Source: Sphingomonas populi (GTDB lineage: Bacteria > Pseudomonadota > Alphaproteobacteria > Sphingomonadales > Sphingomonadaceae). Taken from it: DNA of 64,000 bases. Position numbers and translations under genes: made by a program. The DNA lies in the NCBI RefSeq assembly GCF_004208535.1, contig NZ_SGIS01000005.1, positions 101,196 through 165,195 on the forward strand, in the 5' to 3' direction. The notes beneath the pieces are model-generated. The model did not search any database and was not told the DNA's origin. It was given only the letters and a program-made list of their open reading frames with translations. Shown here one piece after another: positions 28,128-38,148 of this stretch (within the stretch, counting starts at the first letter, position 1; the number at the start of each line of letters is the position of its first letter).

Positions 28128-28475
28128 TTACACCGTGAAACTCTCGCCGCAGCCGCACGCGCCCTTGGCATTGGGGTTCGCGAACACGAAGCCCGCCGCG
28201 AAATCGTCCTCGACCCAGTCCATCCGGCTGCCGATCAGATACAGGATCGATCCGCCATCGACGAACAGGGTGCCGCCGGGCGTGTCGATCCGCTCGTCGA
28301 ACGGCTTGGCTTCGGTGACGTAATCGACCGAATAGGCCAGCCCCGAACAGCCACGTCGCGGCGTCGACAGCTTGACGCCGATCGCCCCCTCGGGCGCCTT
28401 GGCCATCAGATCGGCGATCCGCGCCTCCGCCGACTCGGTCAGGTTGAGCGCCGCCGGGCGCACGCGCGTAGCCAT
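28128..28475 (-). CDS. sufA: A-type iron-sulfur carrier protein (HesB/IscA family)
   Basis: A 115-residue A-type carrier that receives Fe-S clusters from the SUF scaffold and delivers them to apoproteins. The three conserved cysteines are present: one in PRRGCSGLAY and two in GACGCGESF near the C-terminus. The ATG ending at 28475 shares one base with the upstream sufT stop (TGATG). It is the last gene of the suf operon. Confidence 0.93.
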   Translation of the reverse strand: MATRVRPAALNLTESAEARIADLMAKAPEGAIGVKLSTPRRGCSGLAYSVDYVTEAKPFDERIDTPGGTLFVDGGSILYLIGSRMDWVEDDFAAGFVFANPNAKGACGCGESFTV

Positions 28476-28936
28476 CACAACATTCCCAGTTCGAGCTTGG
28501 CGTCGTCGCTCATCTTCTGCGGGTCCCACGCCGGGTCCCACACCAGATTGACCTCGGCCGATCCGATCCCCGGCACCGCGCCGACGCGCATTTCGACCTC
28601 GCCCGGCATCGATTCGGCGACCGGGCAGTGCGGCGTCGTCAGCGTCATCGTCACGACGGCGTGGCCTTCGGTCGTCACCTCGACGCCGTAGATGAGGCCC
28701 AGATCGTAGATGTTGACCGGGATCTCGGGATCGTAGATTTCCTTGAGCGCCTCGATCACGCCTTCGTACAGCGCGCCGCCCGGCTCACCGGGCGCATCGC
28801 CTGCGGGTTTCTGCGACAGGAAGCCTTCGAGATAGTCGCGCTGGCGCGGTTCGGCCGGGACATCGTCCACGCGCGCGCGGGGCGGCGTTTCGACCGCATC
28901 GACCTGTTCCACCGCGATTCTGCCCTGTTCGTTCAT
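28475..28936 (-). CDS. sufT: SUF system protein SufT (DUF59/MIP18 family)
   Basis: A 153-residue protein with an N-terminal charged extension (residues 1-45, possibly unstructured). A DUF59 domain follows: EALKEIYDPEIPVNIYDLGLIYGV, then MTLTTPHCPVAESMP with the conserved Cys, and VNLVWDPAWDPQKMS. SufT proteins help mature Fe-S enzymes. The start overlaps the sufS stop (ATGA) and its stop overlaps the sufA start, so it is embedded in the operon. Confidence 0.92.
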   Translation of the reverse strand: MNEQGRIAVEQVDAVETPPRARVDDVPAEPRQRDYLEGFLSQKPAGDAPGEPGGALYEGVIEALKEIYDPEIPVNIYDLGLIYGVEVTTEGHAVVTMTLTTPHCPVAESMPGEVEMRVGAVPGIGSAEVNLVWDPAWDPQKMSDDAKLELGML

Positions 28937-30144
28937 CCGAAGATCCTCGTAACTCTCTCGATGCCCTTTACCAGCGCGTCGATATCCTGCGGGCCGTTAT
29001 ACACCCCGAAGCTCGCCCGCGCCGTCGCCGGCACGCCGAGCATTTCCATCAGCGGCTGCGCGCAATGATGCCCGGCGCGGATCGCGACCCGGCTCTCGTC
29101 CAAGATGGTGCCGATGTCGTGCGGATGCACCCCCTCGATGCTGAACGAGACGATTCCCGCCGCATCTTCCGGGCCGTAAAGCGTCACCGAGTTGATGCCG
29201 TGGAGCGCGTCGCGCGTCTGCCGCACCAAAGCGGTCTCATGCGCGTGGATCGCCTCCAGCCCGATCGCCTCGACATAGTCGATCGCGGCATGCAGCCCGA
29301 GCGCACCGACGATATGCGGGGTGCCGGCCTCGAACCGGGTCGGCGGCGGCGCATAGGTGGTGCGTTCGAACGTCACCCGGTCGATCATCGAGCCGCCGCC
29401 CTGATAGGGCGGCATCGCCTCCAGCAACTCCGCGCGGCCCCACAACACGCCGATCCCGGTCGGCCCATAAAGCTTGTGACCTGAGAAGACGTAGAAATCG
29501 CAGCCAATCTCGGCGACATCGACGGGCAGGCGCGGCACCGCCTGACAGCCGTCGATCAGAATCTTCGCCCCGACCGAATGCGCGATCTCGGTCGCGCGCT
29601 TGGCATCGAGCACCGAGCCGAGCACGTTCGAGACATGCGCGAGCGCGACGAGCTTGTGCTCGGGCCGGATCATCGCCGCCATCGCATCGAGATCGATACG
29701 GTGATCGTGCGTCAGCGGCACCACGTCGATCGCGGCGCCGACCGTCTCGGCGGCCATTTGCCACGGCACGATATTGCTGTGATGTTCGAGCATCGACAGC
29801 AGGATGCGGTCGCCCGGCTTGAGCTGCTCGCGCGCCCAGCACGTCGCGACGAGGTTGATCCCCTCGGTCGCGCCGCGCACGAAGACGATCTCGTTCTCTG
29901 CGGCCCCGATGAATCCCGCCACGCGCCGCCGAGCCGCCTCGTATGCGAGCGTCATGTCGGCGCTGCGCTGATACACGCCGCGATGCACGGTGGCGTAGGT
30001 GGTGTCATAACCGCGCGCGATGGCATCGATCACGAGCTGCGGCTTCTGCGCGGTCGCTGCAGTGTCGAGATAGGCCCAGCCGTCAGGAATCGCGGGGAAG
30101 TCCGCGACGACGTCGAGCGGGCGAGAGGAGGTGAGCACAGTCAC
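28933..30144 (-). CDS. sufS: Cysteine desulfurase SufS
   Basis: A 403-residue group II PLP-dependent cysteine desulfurase, which supplies sulfur as a persulfide. The PLP lysine is in FYVFSGHKLYGPTG and the catalytic cysteine in IRAGHHCAQPLM near residue 361. ATAQKP, HRGVYQRSADMT and ATEGINLVA match the family. The start is GTG ending at 30144, inside the sufD stop (GTGA overlap); a second GTG two codons later is possible. No SufE or SufU gene is in the window. Confidence 0.95.
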   Translation of the reverse strand: MTVLTSSRPLDVVADFPAIPDGWAYLDTAATAQKPQLVIDAIARGYDTTYATVHRGVYQRSADMTLAYEAARRRVAGFIGAAENEIVFVRGATEGINLVATCWAREQLKPGDRILLSMLEHHSNIVPWQMAAETVGAAIDVVPLTHDHRIDLDAMAAMIRPEHKLVALAHVSNVLGSVLDAKRATEIAHSVGAKILIDGCQAVPRLPVDVAEIGCDFYVFSGHKLYGPTGIGVLWGRAELLEAMPPYQGGGSMIDRVTFERTTYAPPPTRFEAGTPHIVGALGLHAAIDYVEAIGLEAIHAHETALVRQTRDALHGINSVTLYGPEDAAGIVSFSIEGVHPHDIGTILDESRVAIRAGHHCAQPLMEMLGVPATARASFGVYNGPQDIDALVKGIERVTRIFG

Positions 30145-30887
30145 AGCATCCGCTCCAATGCTGCCTGCGCCGCCGCTTCGACCGACTCGCGTTCGGCATC
30201 GTCGGCGATCCCGTCGAACACCGATCCGATGAACGCGCGCAACAGCAGTGCCTTGGCCTCGGCCGGCGGCAGGCCGCGACTTTCGAGATAGAACAACCCG
30301 GTCTTGTCGAGTTCGCCCACCGTCGCGCCGTGCGCGCACTTCACGTCGTCGGCGAAGATTTCGAGTTCGGGCTTGGCGTTGGCGGTCGCGGTGCGGGTGA
30401 GCAGCATCGCCTTGACCGACTGGCTCGCATCGGTCTTCTGCGCATCGCGCGCGACCGCGACCTTGCCGAGATAGCTGCCGGTCGCATGACCACCCAGCAC
30501 CGAGCGCACCATCTGGTTCGAGGTCGCGTTGGGTTCGATATGGTTGAGCGTGGTGACGATCTCGAGCGTCTGCTCGCCAGCGCCGAGCATCGCCGCGCCG
30601 AGTTCGAAATGCGAACCCTCGTGGCATGTCACGTCGATCGCGACCCGGCCGAGCTTGCCGCCGGTGTTGAGGACATGGAAGGTCGCAGTCGCGCCGGCGT
30701 GGAGGATGACTTGGATGTCTCGGATCGCGGTGGCGTCGGCGGCGGCATCCTGCACGATGACGCGGGTGATGCTGTCACCGGCGGCAACCTCGATCACTTC
30801 AGGCGCAGGCAGCGGCCATACCGAGGCGACAGCCTCCAGATCGCTGTACCGCCAGGCCTCGTCGCGCCGCGTGGGGAGGGCGCTCAA
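30141..30887 (-). CDS. sufD: Fe-S assembly scaffold subunit SufD
   Basis: A SufD of about 248 residues, partner of SufB and SufC in the SufBC2D scaffold. It is short, as is usual in sphingomonads. The N-terminus LPTRRDEAWRYSDLEAVASVWPLP and the C-terminal RAFIGSVFDGIADDAERE are typical; the active-core EIFADDVKCAHGATVGELD is intact. The family N-terminus begins directly after a palindromic repeat, where TTG (ending at 30887) gives M-S-A-L-P-T-R and has GAGAGGGG just upstream. An ATG at 30965 is also in frame but would translate the repeat. I prefer the TTG. Confidence 0.87.
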   Translation of the reverse strand: MSALPTRRDEAWRYSDLEAVASVWPLPAPEVIEVAAGDSITRVIVQDAAADATAIRDIQVILHAGATATFHVLNTGGKLGRVAIDVTCHEGSHFELGAAMLGAGEQTLEIVTTLNHIEPNATSNQMVRSVLGGHATGSYLGKVAVARDAQKTDASQSVKAMLLTRTATANAKPELEIFADDVKCAHGATVGELDKTGLFYLESRGLPPAEAKALLLRAFIGSVFDGIADDAERESVEAAAQAALERML

Positions 30888-30888
30888 A

Positions 30889-31021
30889 TCCCCTCTCCCC
30901 TTGTGGGAGAGGGAGGGGCCCGCTCGACGCAGTCGAGTGGGAGGGTGAGGGGGAGCGTGACACACGCCCCCTCATCCGACCTCGCTGCGCTCGGCCACCT
31001 TCTCCCACAAGGGGAGAAGGA
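30889..31021. repeat. Composite palindromic repeat between sufC and sufD
   Basis: Inverted arms CCCTCTCCCCTTGTGGGAGA and TTCTCCCACAAGGGGAGAAGG lie at the two ends. Inner palindromes (CTCGACGCAGTCGAG and GACCTCGCTGCGCTCGGCC) and an AGGGGGAGCGTG/CACGCCCCCT pair lie between them. It fills the sufC-sufD gap, separating two genes that are otherwise tightly coupled in this operon, and it provides the purine-rich stretch just before the likely sufD TTG. The CTCTCCCC arms are shared with 8799-8985. Confidence 0.85.
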
Positions 31022-31032
31022 AAGAAGGACAC

Positions 31033-31776
31033 TCACGCCGTCACCTCGGCGTAACCCGCCGCCTCAAGCTCCAGCGCCAGTTCCGGCCCGCCGGTCTTCA
31101 CGATCCGGCCGCCGGCGAGAACATGCACGACATCGGGCTTCACGTAATCGAGCAGCCGCTGGTAATGGGTGATGAGCAGCACCGCCTTGTCGGGCGCGCG
31201 CATGATCCGGTTGATGCCGTCGCCGACCGCGCGCAGCGCGTCGATGTCGAGCCCCGAATCGGTCTCGTCGAGGATCGCGAACTTGGGGTTGAGGATGCCC
31301 ATCTGCACCATCTCGTTGCGCTTCTTCTCACCGCCCGAGAAGCCGACGTTGACCGGCCGCTTGAGCATCTCGGCATCCATCCCGATCGCCGCCGCTTGCG
31401 CACGCGCGACCTTGAGGAACTCCGCGCCGGAAAGCGGGCCTTCGCCGCGCCCCTTGCGTTGCGCGTTCAGGGCTTCCCGCAGGAACTGCACGTTCGACAC
31501 GCCGGGGATCTCGACCGGATATTGGAAGCCGAGGAACAGCCCGGCGGCGGCGCGCTCATGCGGCGCGAGCTCGAGCAGATCGATGCCGTTGAAGGTAACG
31601 GACCCCGCCGTCACCTCATAACCGGGCCGCCCGCCGAGCACATAGCCGAGCGTCGACTTACCCGCGCCGTTCGGCCCCATGATGGCGTGGACCTCACCGG
31701 CGTTGACCGTCAGCGACAGACCCTTGAGGATTTCCTTGCCGTCGATTTCGGCGTGGAGGTTTTCAATTTTGAGCAT
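31033..31776 (-). CDS. sufC: Fe-S assembly ATPase SufC
   Basis: A 247-residue ABC-type ATPase of the SUF scaffold; ATP binding drives the rearrangement of SufB-SufD. Walker A is GPNGAGKST, the Q-loop region FLGFQYPVEIPG, the signature FSGGEKKRNE and Walker B FAILDETDSGLD. The start ending at 31776 ([13 protein letters not shown]) has GGGA six bases upstream; an ATG two codons earlier overlaps that site. Its start lies within the 3' end of the upstream small gene (14-base overlap). Confidence 0.95.
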   Translation of the reverse strand: MLKIENLHAEIDGKEILKGLSLTVNAGEVHAIMGPNGAGKSTLGYVLGGRPGYEVTAGSVTFNGIDLLELAPHERAAAGLFLGFQYPVEIPGVSNVQFLREALNAQRKGRGEGPLSGAEFLKVARAQAAAIGMDAEMLKRPVNVGFSGGEKKRNEMVQMGILNPKFAILDETDSGLDIDALRAVGDGINRIMRAPDKAVLLITHYQRLLDYVKPDVVHVLAGGRIVKTGGPELALELEAAGYAEVTA

Positions 31777-32058
31777 TCTCATTCCCTAGCTCGCCGCGCT
31801 CGGCGCGGACGAAAGCGATCAGCGCGGTATCGACGCAATTCGCGAGCGGCTCGCCGGCACGGAAGCCGCTTGCCGCACAATCGCGCGTACTCAGACAGGC
31901 TTGGCGGTCGATCGCCGCGTCGCCGCTCGATACCGAGACCTCGCACCGGCGCACACGACCACGACGATCGATGTTGGCGTTGACGCGGAGGCGACGCAGC
32001 CGCTCGCCGGTCACGACGATATCGGGCGTCTGAGCCGCGAGGAGCATCGGCAGGAAAA

Positions 32059-32062
<4 letters not shown>
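31763..32062 (-). CDS. Uncharacterised exported protein embedded between sufB and sufC
   Basis: A 99-residue protein with a short signal-like N-terminus ([19 protein letters not shown]). The basic and Cys-containing remainder ([19 protein letters not shown], then [14 protein letters not shown], then NCVDTAL) has four cysteines, consistent with two disulfides or metal ligands in the periplasm. The GTG start overlaps the sufB stop (GTGA) and the 3' end overlaps sufC, so it is locked into the suf operon. I do not recognise the family. Composition and coupling argue that it is real. Confidence 0.72.
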
Positions 32063-33530
<1,468 letters not shown>

Positions 33531-33531
<1 letters not shown>

Positions 33532-34043
33532 TATGCGTTCCTCACCAAATTCCCCTCCCGCTCGCGGGAGGGGTTAGGGGAGGGCGTGTCCCCAAGGGTT
33601 TCGACTGCGATTGGAACAGCCCCTCTCGCAAGCGGGATGGGAGAAGACAGGCTGGCGAGCGACACGTTCGCCAGCGCGCCGCGCACCGCGCCGTTGACCA
33701 CGTTCCAGTGCGGCTTGACTCGGCAATCGCCCTCGATCGCACACTCATGCGCGCTTGGTTCGACGCACGCGGTCAGCGCGATCGGCCCCTCGATCGCCTC
33801 GACGATCTCGGCGAGCGTGATTGCCGCTGGCGGGCGCGACAGGCGGAAGCCGCCGCCGGTGCCGCGCGCGCTCTCGATCAGTCCGGCGGCGGAGAGCTTG
33901 CTGACCAATTTCTGCACGGTCGGCAGCGGCAGCCCGGTTTCCTCGGCGAGCAACGTTGCGTTGAGCCGCGCCGCCCCGCCGCAGTGGCGGGCGGCGGCCG
34001 CCAGCATCACGACGGCATAATCGGTCAGGCTGGACAGGCGCAT
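33531..34043 (-). CDS. Rrf2-family Fe-S regulator of the suf operon, with a repeat-encoded C-terminus
   Basis: A 170-residue Rrf2/IscR-type repressor (SUF assembly regulator type). The winged helix has [18 protein letters not shown] and [25 protein letters not shown] candidate cluster site C-x7-C-x5-C is found in [18 protein letters not shown]. The start ending at 34043 gives the family N-terminus. After about residue 135 the sequence ([10 protein letters not shown]... to ...[10 protein letters not shown]) is encoded by a palindromic repeat at 33551-33644, so the natural C-terminus has been replaced or extended. The stop overlaps sufB (TAATG). A 7-9-7 palindrome 17 bases upstream is the likely autoregulatory site. 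Confidence 0.88.
33551..33644. repeat. Palindrome doublet forming the 3' end of the suf regulator gene
   Basis: The left half is TCCCCTCCCGCTCGCGGGAG GGGTTAGGGGAGGGCGTGTC. The right half is a degraded inverted copy, CCCCTCTCGCAAGCGGGATG GGAG. It belongs to the same family as 5185-5284 and 60271-60376. It is translated in frame on the minus strand as the C-terminal 35 residues or so of the Rrf2 protein. Confidence 0.82.
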
Positions 34044-34059
34044 TTGCGAGCGGTTCTCA

Positions 34060-34082
34060 AATCGGACAAGATCGTTCCGATT
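34060..34082. promoter_or_regulatory. Palindromic candidate operator upstream of the suf regulator
   Basis: AATCGGA and TCCGATT form a perfect 7-base inverted repeat separated by 9 bases, starting 17 bases before the regulator's ATG on the minus strand. A TTGACG hexamer lies further upstream (about 34118). Size and symmetry suit a dimeric Rrf2 repressor. Autoregulation of the suf operon is inferred from position. Confidence 0.55.
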
Positions 34083-34139
34083 GGGCATGTGGCCCCGAAG
34101 TCGGCGCGCGTCAACACCTCAGCGGCAGGAAACCCCCCG

Positions 34140-37049
34140 CTATTTCGCCGCCGCCTTGGGCACCACGTCCATCGTCCAGTCCGCCTCGGGCCGCAGATAT
34201 TTGCGCGCTGTCGCCTGTAGATCCGCCGCCGTCATCGTCGAGACGTCGTGGTACAGCCGCGCCAGCGCGTCGATCCGGCGCGGATCATAGGATGCGCCGG
34301 TCAACTGGAGCATCCAGAACTGGTTGCCGGTCGATTGGCGCATGATCGACTGCATCATCGGCCCGATCGTGCGCTTCAGCTCGTCGTCGCTGATCGGATT
34401 GGCGACGAGATCGGCGGCGATGCTGCGTGACAGGCGGAAGAACAGCGGCACGTTCTCGGGCGTGACCTGCCCGACCGCGACCATCCGCCCGCCGCCGGGC
34501 AGACCGACCGGCCAGGTGCTCGATACGTTCGGGCTGTAGCTCGCGCCCGCCTGCGAGCGGAGCTGGTCGAACAGCCGGTCGCTGAAGATCGACGCCAGCA
34601 CGTCGAGCCGCCGCGAATCGGTCAGCCCCTCGACGCCGCTGCCGGTCGGCCAGGCGATCACCGCCGCCGCCTGGTTCTCGGGGCCGTCATGCGTCAGCAC
34701 GACCGGCGTGGTGTTGTGCGCGGGGAAGCGCACCGGCGGCGGCGGCGTGGTGGCCGCGCCGCGCGGCGGCAGCGCGCCGATCGTCTTGCCGACGGTCGCG
34801 ATCGCGAGATCGGCGGGGACGTCGCCGAACACCTGCACCTCGATCGGGCCGGATTTCATCAGCGGTTCCCACAAGGCGCGGAACGACTGCGGCGTCAGCG
34901 CCTCGATCTGCGCGCGGCTCGGTGAGCCCCAGCGCTGGTCGCCACCGCGCAGCAACCGTTCGAGGTCACGCGACAGCACGCCGCCCGGCGACGCGCCGAG
35001 GCCGGCATAGCCCGCCAGCGCGACGCTCTTCGCGCGCAGCACCGGATTGGGGTCCCAGCCCGGTGCGGCCAGCTCGGCAGCCATCAGTCGCATCTGGTCG
35101 GCAAAGTCGGCGGGCGACGTCTGGCCCGCCAGCGAGAAGGCGTCGTCGTCGATATCGAAATCGAGCCCGAGCACCCGACCGGCGGTCATCTGGTCGAGAT
35201 CGCCCTGGCGCAGCTTGCCGATGCCACCCTCGACCAGCGCCATCTCGGCTGCCCAGGCCGGCGTCGCCTTGTCGGCGGGCAGGGCGTTGTAGCCGCCGCC
35301 GAAGCGCACGCGCACGTAGATACGATTGTCCTCGGCGTTGGTCGAATAGACCATCAGCTTCGAACCGTTCGAATAGGCGACGCTGGTCAGATCCATGTCC
35401 GGGCCGAACCGCGTCACCTTCTCGCGCGAGACGATCGTCGCGGGCTTGCCGCCCGGCGCGGGCAGCTTCGCGAATGACACTGCGCCCTGCGCACGGCTCC
35501 GGCCGACCGCCGAGACCTTGGCGGTCAGCGCGGTGGTGAGTTTGGCCGTGGCGCCATCGTCGGGCGTTTGCAGGCTCAGCAGCGCGCGCGTCGCGGTGCC
35601 CTGGAACACGCGCTTGGTTGAGGCGAGTTCGGCGGCGGGGTTGAACATCTTCTTGGCGACGGCATCGTGATAGACCTTGAGGATCGTATCCGGCGCGGTG
35701 GTCGTCTCGCGGATGTCGAGCGCCTGCACCATGTCGTCGGCTTCCTTCGATCCCGCTTCGGCGCGCGCGGTCTCGACGCTGGTGCGGAAGCTGACTTCGA
35801 GGTCGGCAAGCTCGCGGTCGATCTCGGCCTGGGTCGGCGCATGCGCCTGCGCGGCGGCGATCACCGAGCGGACATCGCGAAGCGCGGCTTCCCAGGCGTT
35901 GCCGACCGGCAGGATCGACACGATCGTCACGTTGGCCGAGCGCGAGGGATCGTCGAGCGCAGCCTGCGCGGCGATATAGCTGCCGCCGGCGCGTGCGCGC
36001 GCCTCGAGCCGCCGGTTGATGATCGCGAGCGCGATCTGATCGACCAGCCGGGCCTGGTTGAACAGGATCGTATCGTTGTTGAAATGCCACGGCCGCACCA
36101 CCGCGAGCGTGATTCGCGTCGGCAGGCTCGGCTCGACGATCGTCGCGGCGGTCGGCTGCTTGGCGTCGGGCGTGCCGAAATCGGGGTCTGCGGGCGCGGG
36201 GCCGATGCCCTGCCAGCCGCCGAAATATTTGGCGATGATCGGCTCGATCGTCGCCGGATCGGCATCGCCGGCGATCGACACCAGCACGCGCGAGGGGCGA
36301 TACCAGCGATCATGGAAGGCGCGCACGCTGTCGGCGGTCGCCGCCTCAAGCGTCTTGATGTTGCCGATCGGCGAGCGGTCGGCGAGCGGTTGCCCTGCGA
36401 ACAGCGTCGCGTTGAGCGCGTTGAGGAAGCGCACCTGCGCGCCCGGCTGTTCGCGCTGTTCGGCGAGCACGGCGGGGCGTTCGGCGTTGAGCGCTTCCGG
36501 CGTGATATTGGGGGCGGAGACCATGCCCGACATGATCTTGATGCTCTCGTCGATCCCGGCCGGCGTCGCCGAGGGCAGATCGAGCTTGAAAACCGTCTGC
36601 GTCGTCGTGGTCTGCGCGTTGGTGTCCGAACCGAAGGTCGTGCCCATCCGCTGCCAGATGCGCTTGGCCTCGCCGTCCGGCACGTATTTCGAGCCGCGGA
36701 ACGACAGATGCTCGATCAGATGCGCGAAGCCGCGCTCGCTGTCCTGCTCGTAGAGTGAACCCGCGTCGATGCGGACGCGCACCGAGATCTGCCCGGGCGG
36801 CACGCCGTTCTTGCGCACCGCATAGCGCAGGCCGTTCTTGAGCGTGCCGAAATGCCAGGCGGGATCGGGCGCGATGTCGCTGCCCTTGTAGAGCCACGCA
36901 TCCCGACTCGCGATTGCGCTTTCGGGACTGTCGGCGGCGGCTGGTGCCGGTGCGGTCTGTCCCGCCAGCGTCGGCGACATGCCGGTGATGAGGGTGGCAA
37001 TCAGGCCATAGGCGATAAGGGGGCGCGTCACGCGCGATAGCAACAACAT
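34140..37049 (-). CDS. M16 family zinc metallopeptidase, exported, two-module
   Basis: A 969-residue insulinase/pitrilysin-family peptidase. The signal peptide ends near residue 30 (TRPLIAYGLIATLITG...TLAG). The inverted zinc motif HLIEH is at residues 110-114, within ERGFAHLIEHLSFRGS, and the downstream Glu ligand region is intact in the first module. The second module lacks the motif, as in other full-length M16 proteins. Such periplasmic peptidases degrade peptides or process exported proteins. It lies alone, downstream of the divergent-facing suf regulator region. Confidence 0.93.
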   Translation of the reverse strand: MLLLSRVTRPLIAYGLIATLITGMSPTLAGQTAPAPAAADSPESAIASRDAWLYKGSDIAPDPAWHFGTLKNGLRYAVRKNGVPPGQISVRVRIDAGSLYEQDSERGFAHLIEHLSFRGSKYVPDGEAKRIWQRMGTTFGSDTNAQTTTTQTVFKLDLPSATPAGIDESIKIMSGMVSAPNITPEALNAERPAVLAEQREQPGAQVRFLNALNATLFAGQPLADRSPIGNIKTLEAATADSVRAFHDRWYRPSRVLVSIAGDADPATIEPIIAKYFGGWQGIGPAPADPDFGTPDAKQPTAATIVEPSLPTRITLAVVRPWHFNNDTILFNQARLVDQIALAIINRRLEARARAGGSYIAAQAALDDPSRSANVTIVSILPVGNAWEAALRDVRSVIAAAQAHAPTQAEIDRELADLEVSFRTSVETARAEAGSKEADDMVQALDIRETTTAPDTILKVYHDAVAKKMFNPAAELASTKRVFQGTATRALLSLQTPDDGATAKLTTALTAKVSAVGRSRAQGAVSFAKLPAPGGKPATIVSREKVTRFGPDMDLTSVAYSNGSKLMVYSTNAEDNRIYVRVRFGGGYNALPADKATPAWAAEMALVEGGIGKLRQGDLDQMTAGRVLGLDFDIDDDAFSLAGQTSPADFADQMRLMAAELAAPGWDPNPVLRAKSVALAGYAGLGASPGGVLSRDLERLLRGGDQRWGSPSRAQIEALTPQSFRALWEPLMKSGPIEVQVFGDVPADLAIATVGKTIGALPPRGAATTPPPPVRFPAHNTTPVVLTHDGPENQAAAVIAWPTGSGVEGLTDSRRLDVLASIFSDRLFDQLRSQAGASYSPNVSSTWPVGLPGGGRMVAVGQVTPENVPLFFRLSRSIAADLVANPISDDELKRTIGPMMQSIMRQSTGNQFWMLQLTGASYDPRRIDALARLYHDVSTMTAADLQATARKYLRPEADWTMDVVPKAAAK

Positions 37050-37123
37050 GATGAGACCCTAGCGACCTTGGCCGGACACCGCCAGCGGCCCCGTTTCCAC
37101 CACAAAGCGCCTGCGAAACCGAT

Positions 37124-38065
37124 ATGTCCGCCATGTTTCAGACCCAGATCGCGATTAGCCATTCCTCCGACGGCGTTCGCGCGCCGGAAGTTCCAGGGGG
37201 TTCTGGCAGCGTCGTGCGTACCGATATCAAATCATCCATTCGCCCGATCGGGCCGATTTCCAGCAGTACGCCCCAGCATGACGTGGTGGCGGCACGCGCG
37301 CCGGCACGTTCGACCTTGGAATTGCCGCTCTGTGCCGAGCGCAACCGGCCGCTCGCGATCCGAATCGGCAAGCGGCTGCGTGGCGTGTTCGACCGGCTGA
37401 TCGCCACCTCGTCGCTGGTGACGAACGATCCGGTACTCGACGTGCGCGATTTCGCCTGGACCGCGCCCTTGCGCGAAAACTGGCGCGCGATCCGCGACGA
37501 GGCGCTCGCCATCGCCTTGCAGGGCGATGCCGCGCCGAGCCTCGCGACGATCTCGCCCGATCACCGTGCGATCGCCCGCGTCGGCCAGTGGAAGTCGTTC
37601 TTCCTGTCCGGCTATGGCTGCGCGATCGACGAGAATATCGCGCGCTGCCCGGCCACGGCGGCGGCGGTGGCGCGGATACCGGGCCTAAACACTGCGGTCT
37701 TCTCGATCCTTGCGCCGGGTACGCACATCCCCGATCATCGCGGCGTCACCAAGGGGCTGCTGACCTGCCACCTCGGGCTGATCGTGCCGCGTGACGGCGA
37801 CGTGCGGATGCGGATCGGCGACCGGATCGTGCGCTGGGCCGAGGGCGAGACTTTGGTGTTCGACGATACCTACAGTCACGAAGTCTGGAACGACACCAGC
37901 GGAACGCGAGTCGTGCTGCTGATCCAGTTCGCCCGGCCGCTGCGCCGCCCTGGCAGAATCGTGGCGGATCTGGTGTTGCGGCTGATCCGCCGTTCGGCCT
38001 TCGTTCAGGAAGCGCGCGACAACATTTTGATCTGGAACGAAACGATCAAGAAAACGGGTGCGTGA
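37124..38065 (+). CDS. Aspartyl/asparaginyl beta-hydroxylase-like dioxygenase
   Basis: A 313-residue protein. Residues from about 120 form the Asp/Asn beta-hydroxylase (cupin-like, Fe(II)/2-oxoglutarate) domain. It shows the His-x-Asp type metal site in APGTHIPDHRGVTKG, CHLGLIVPRDGDVRMRIGD and the distal His in FDDTYSHEVWNDTSG, followed by an Arg (TRVVLL) for 2-oxoglutarate. The first 60 residues or so look weakly coding, and the true start may lie further in. Bacterial members include LpxO-type lipid A hydroxylases and others; the substrate here is unknown. A basic C-terminal helix could contact the membrane. Confidence 0.82.
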   Translation: MSAMFQTQIAISHSSDGVRAPEVPGGSGSVVRTDIKSSIRPIGPISSSTPQHDVVAARAPARSTLELPLCAERNRPLAIRIGKRLRGVFDRLIATSSLVTNDPVLDVRDFAWTAPLRENWRAIRDEALAIALQGDAAPSLATISPDHRAIARVGQWKSFFLSGYGCAIDENIARCPATAAAVARIPGLNTAVFSILAPGTHIPDHRGVTKGLLTCHLGLIVPRDGDVRMRIGDRIVRWAEGETLVFDDTYSHEVWNDTSGTRVVLLIQFARPLRRPGRIVADLVLRLIRRSAFVQEARDNILIWNETIKKTGA

Positions 38066-38148
38066 TGTGGCTTTGGGGCGCGCGCCGGAAAGAGAAGCTT
38101 TCCCACATCAGCCTTGATCCGGCCGTAACGCCACGCCACATGCAGCGC

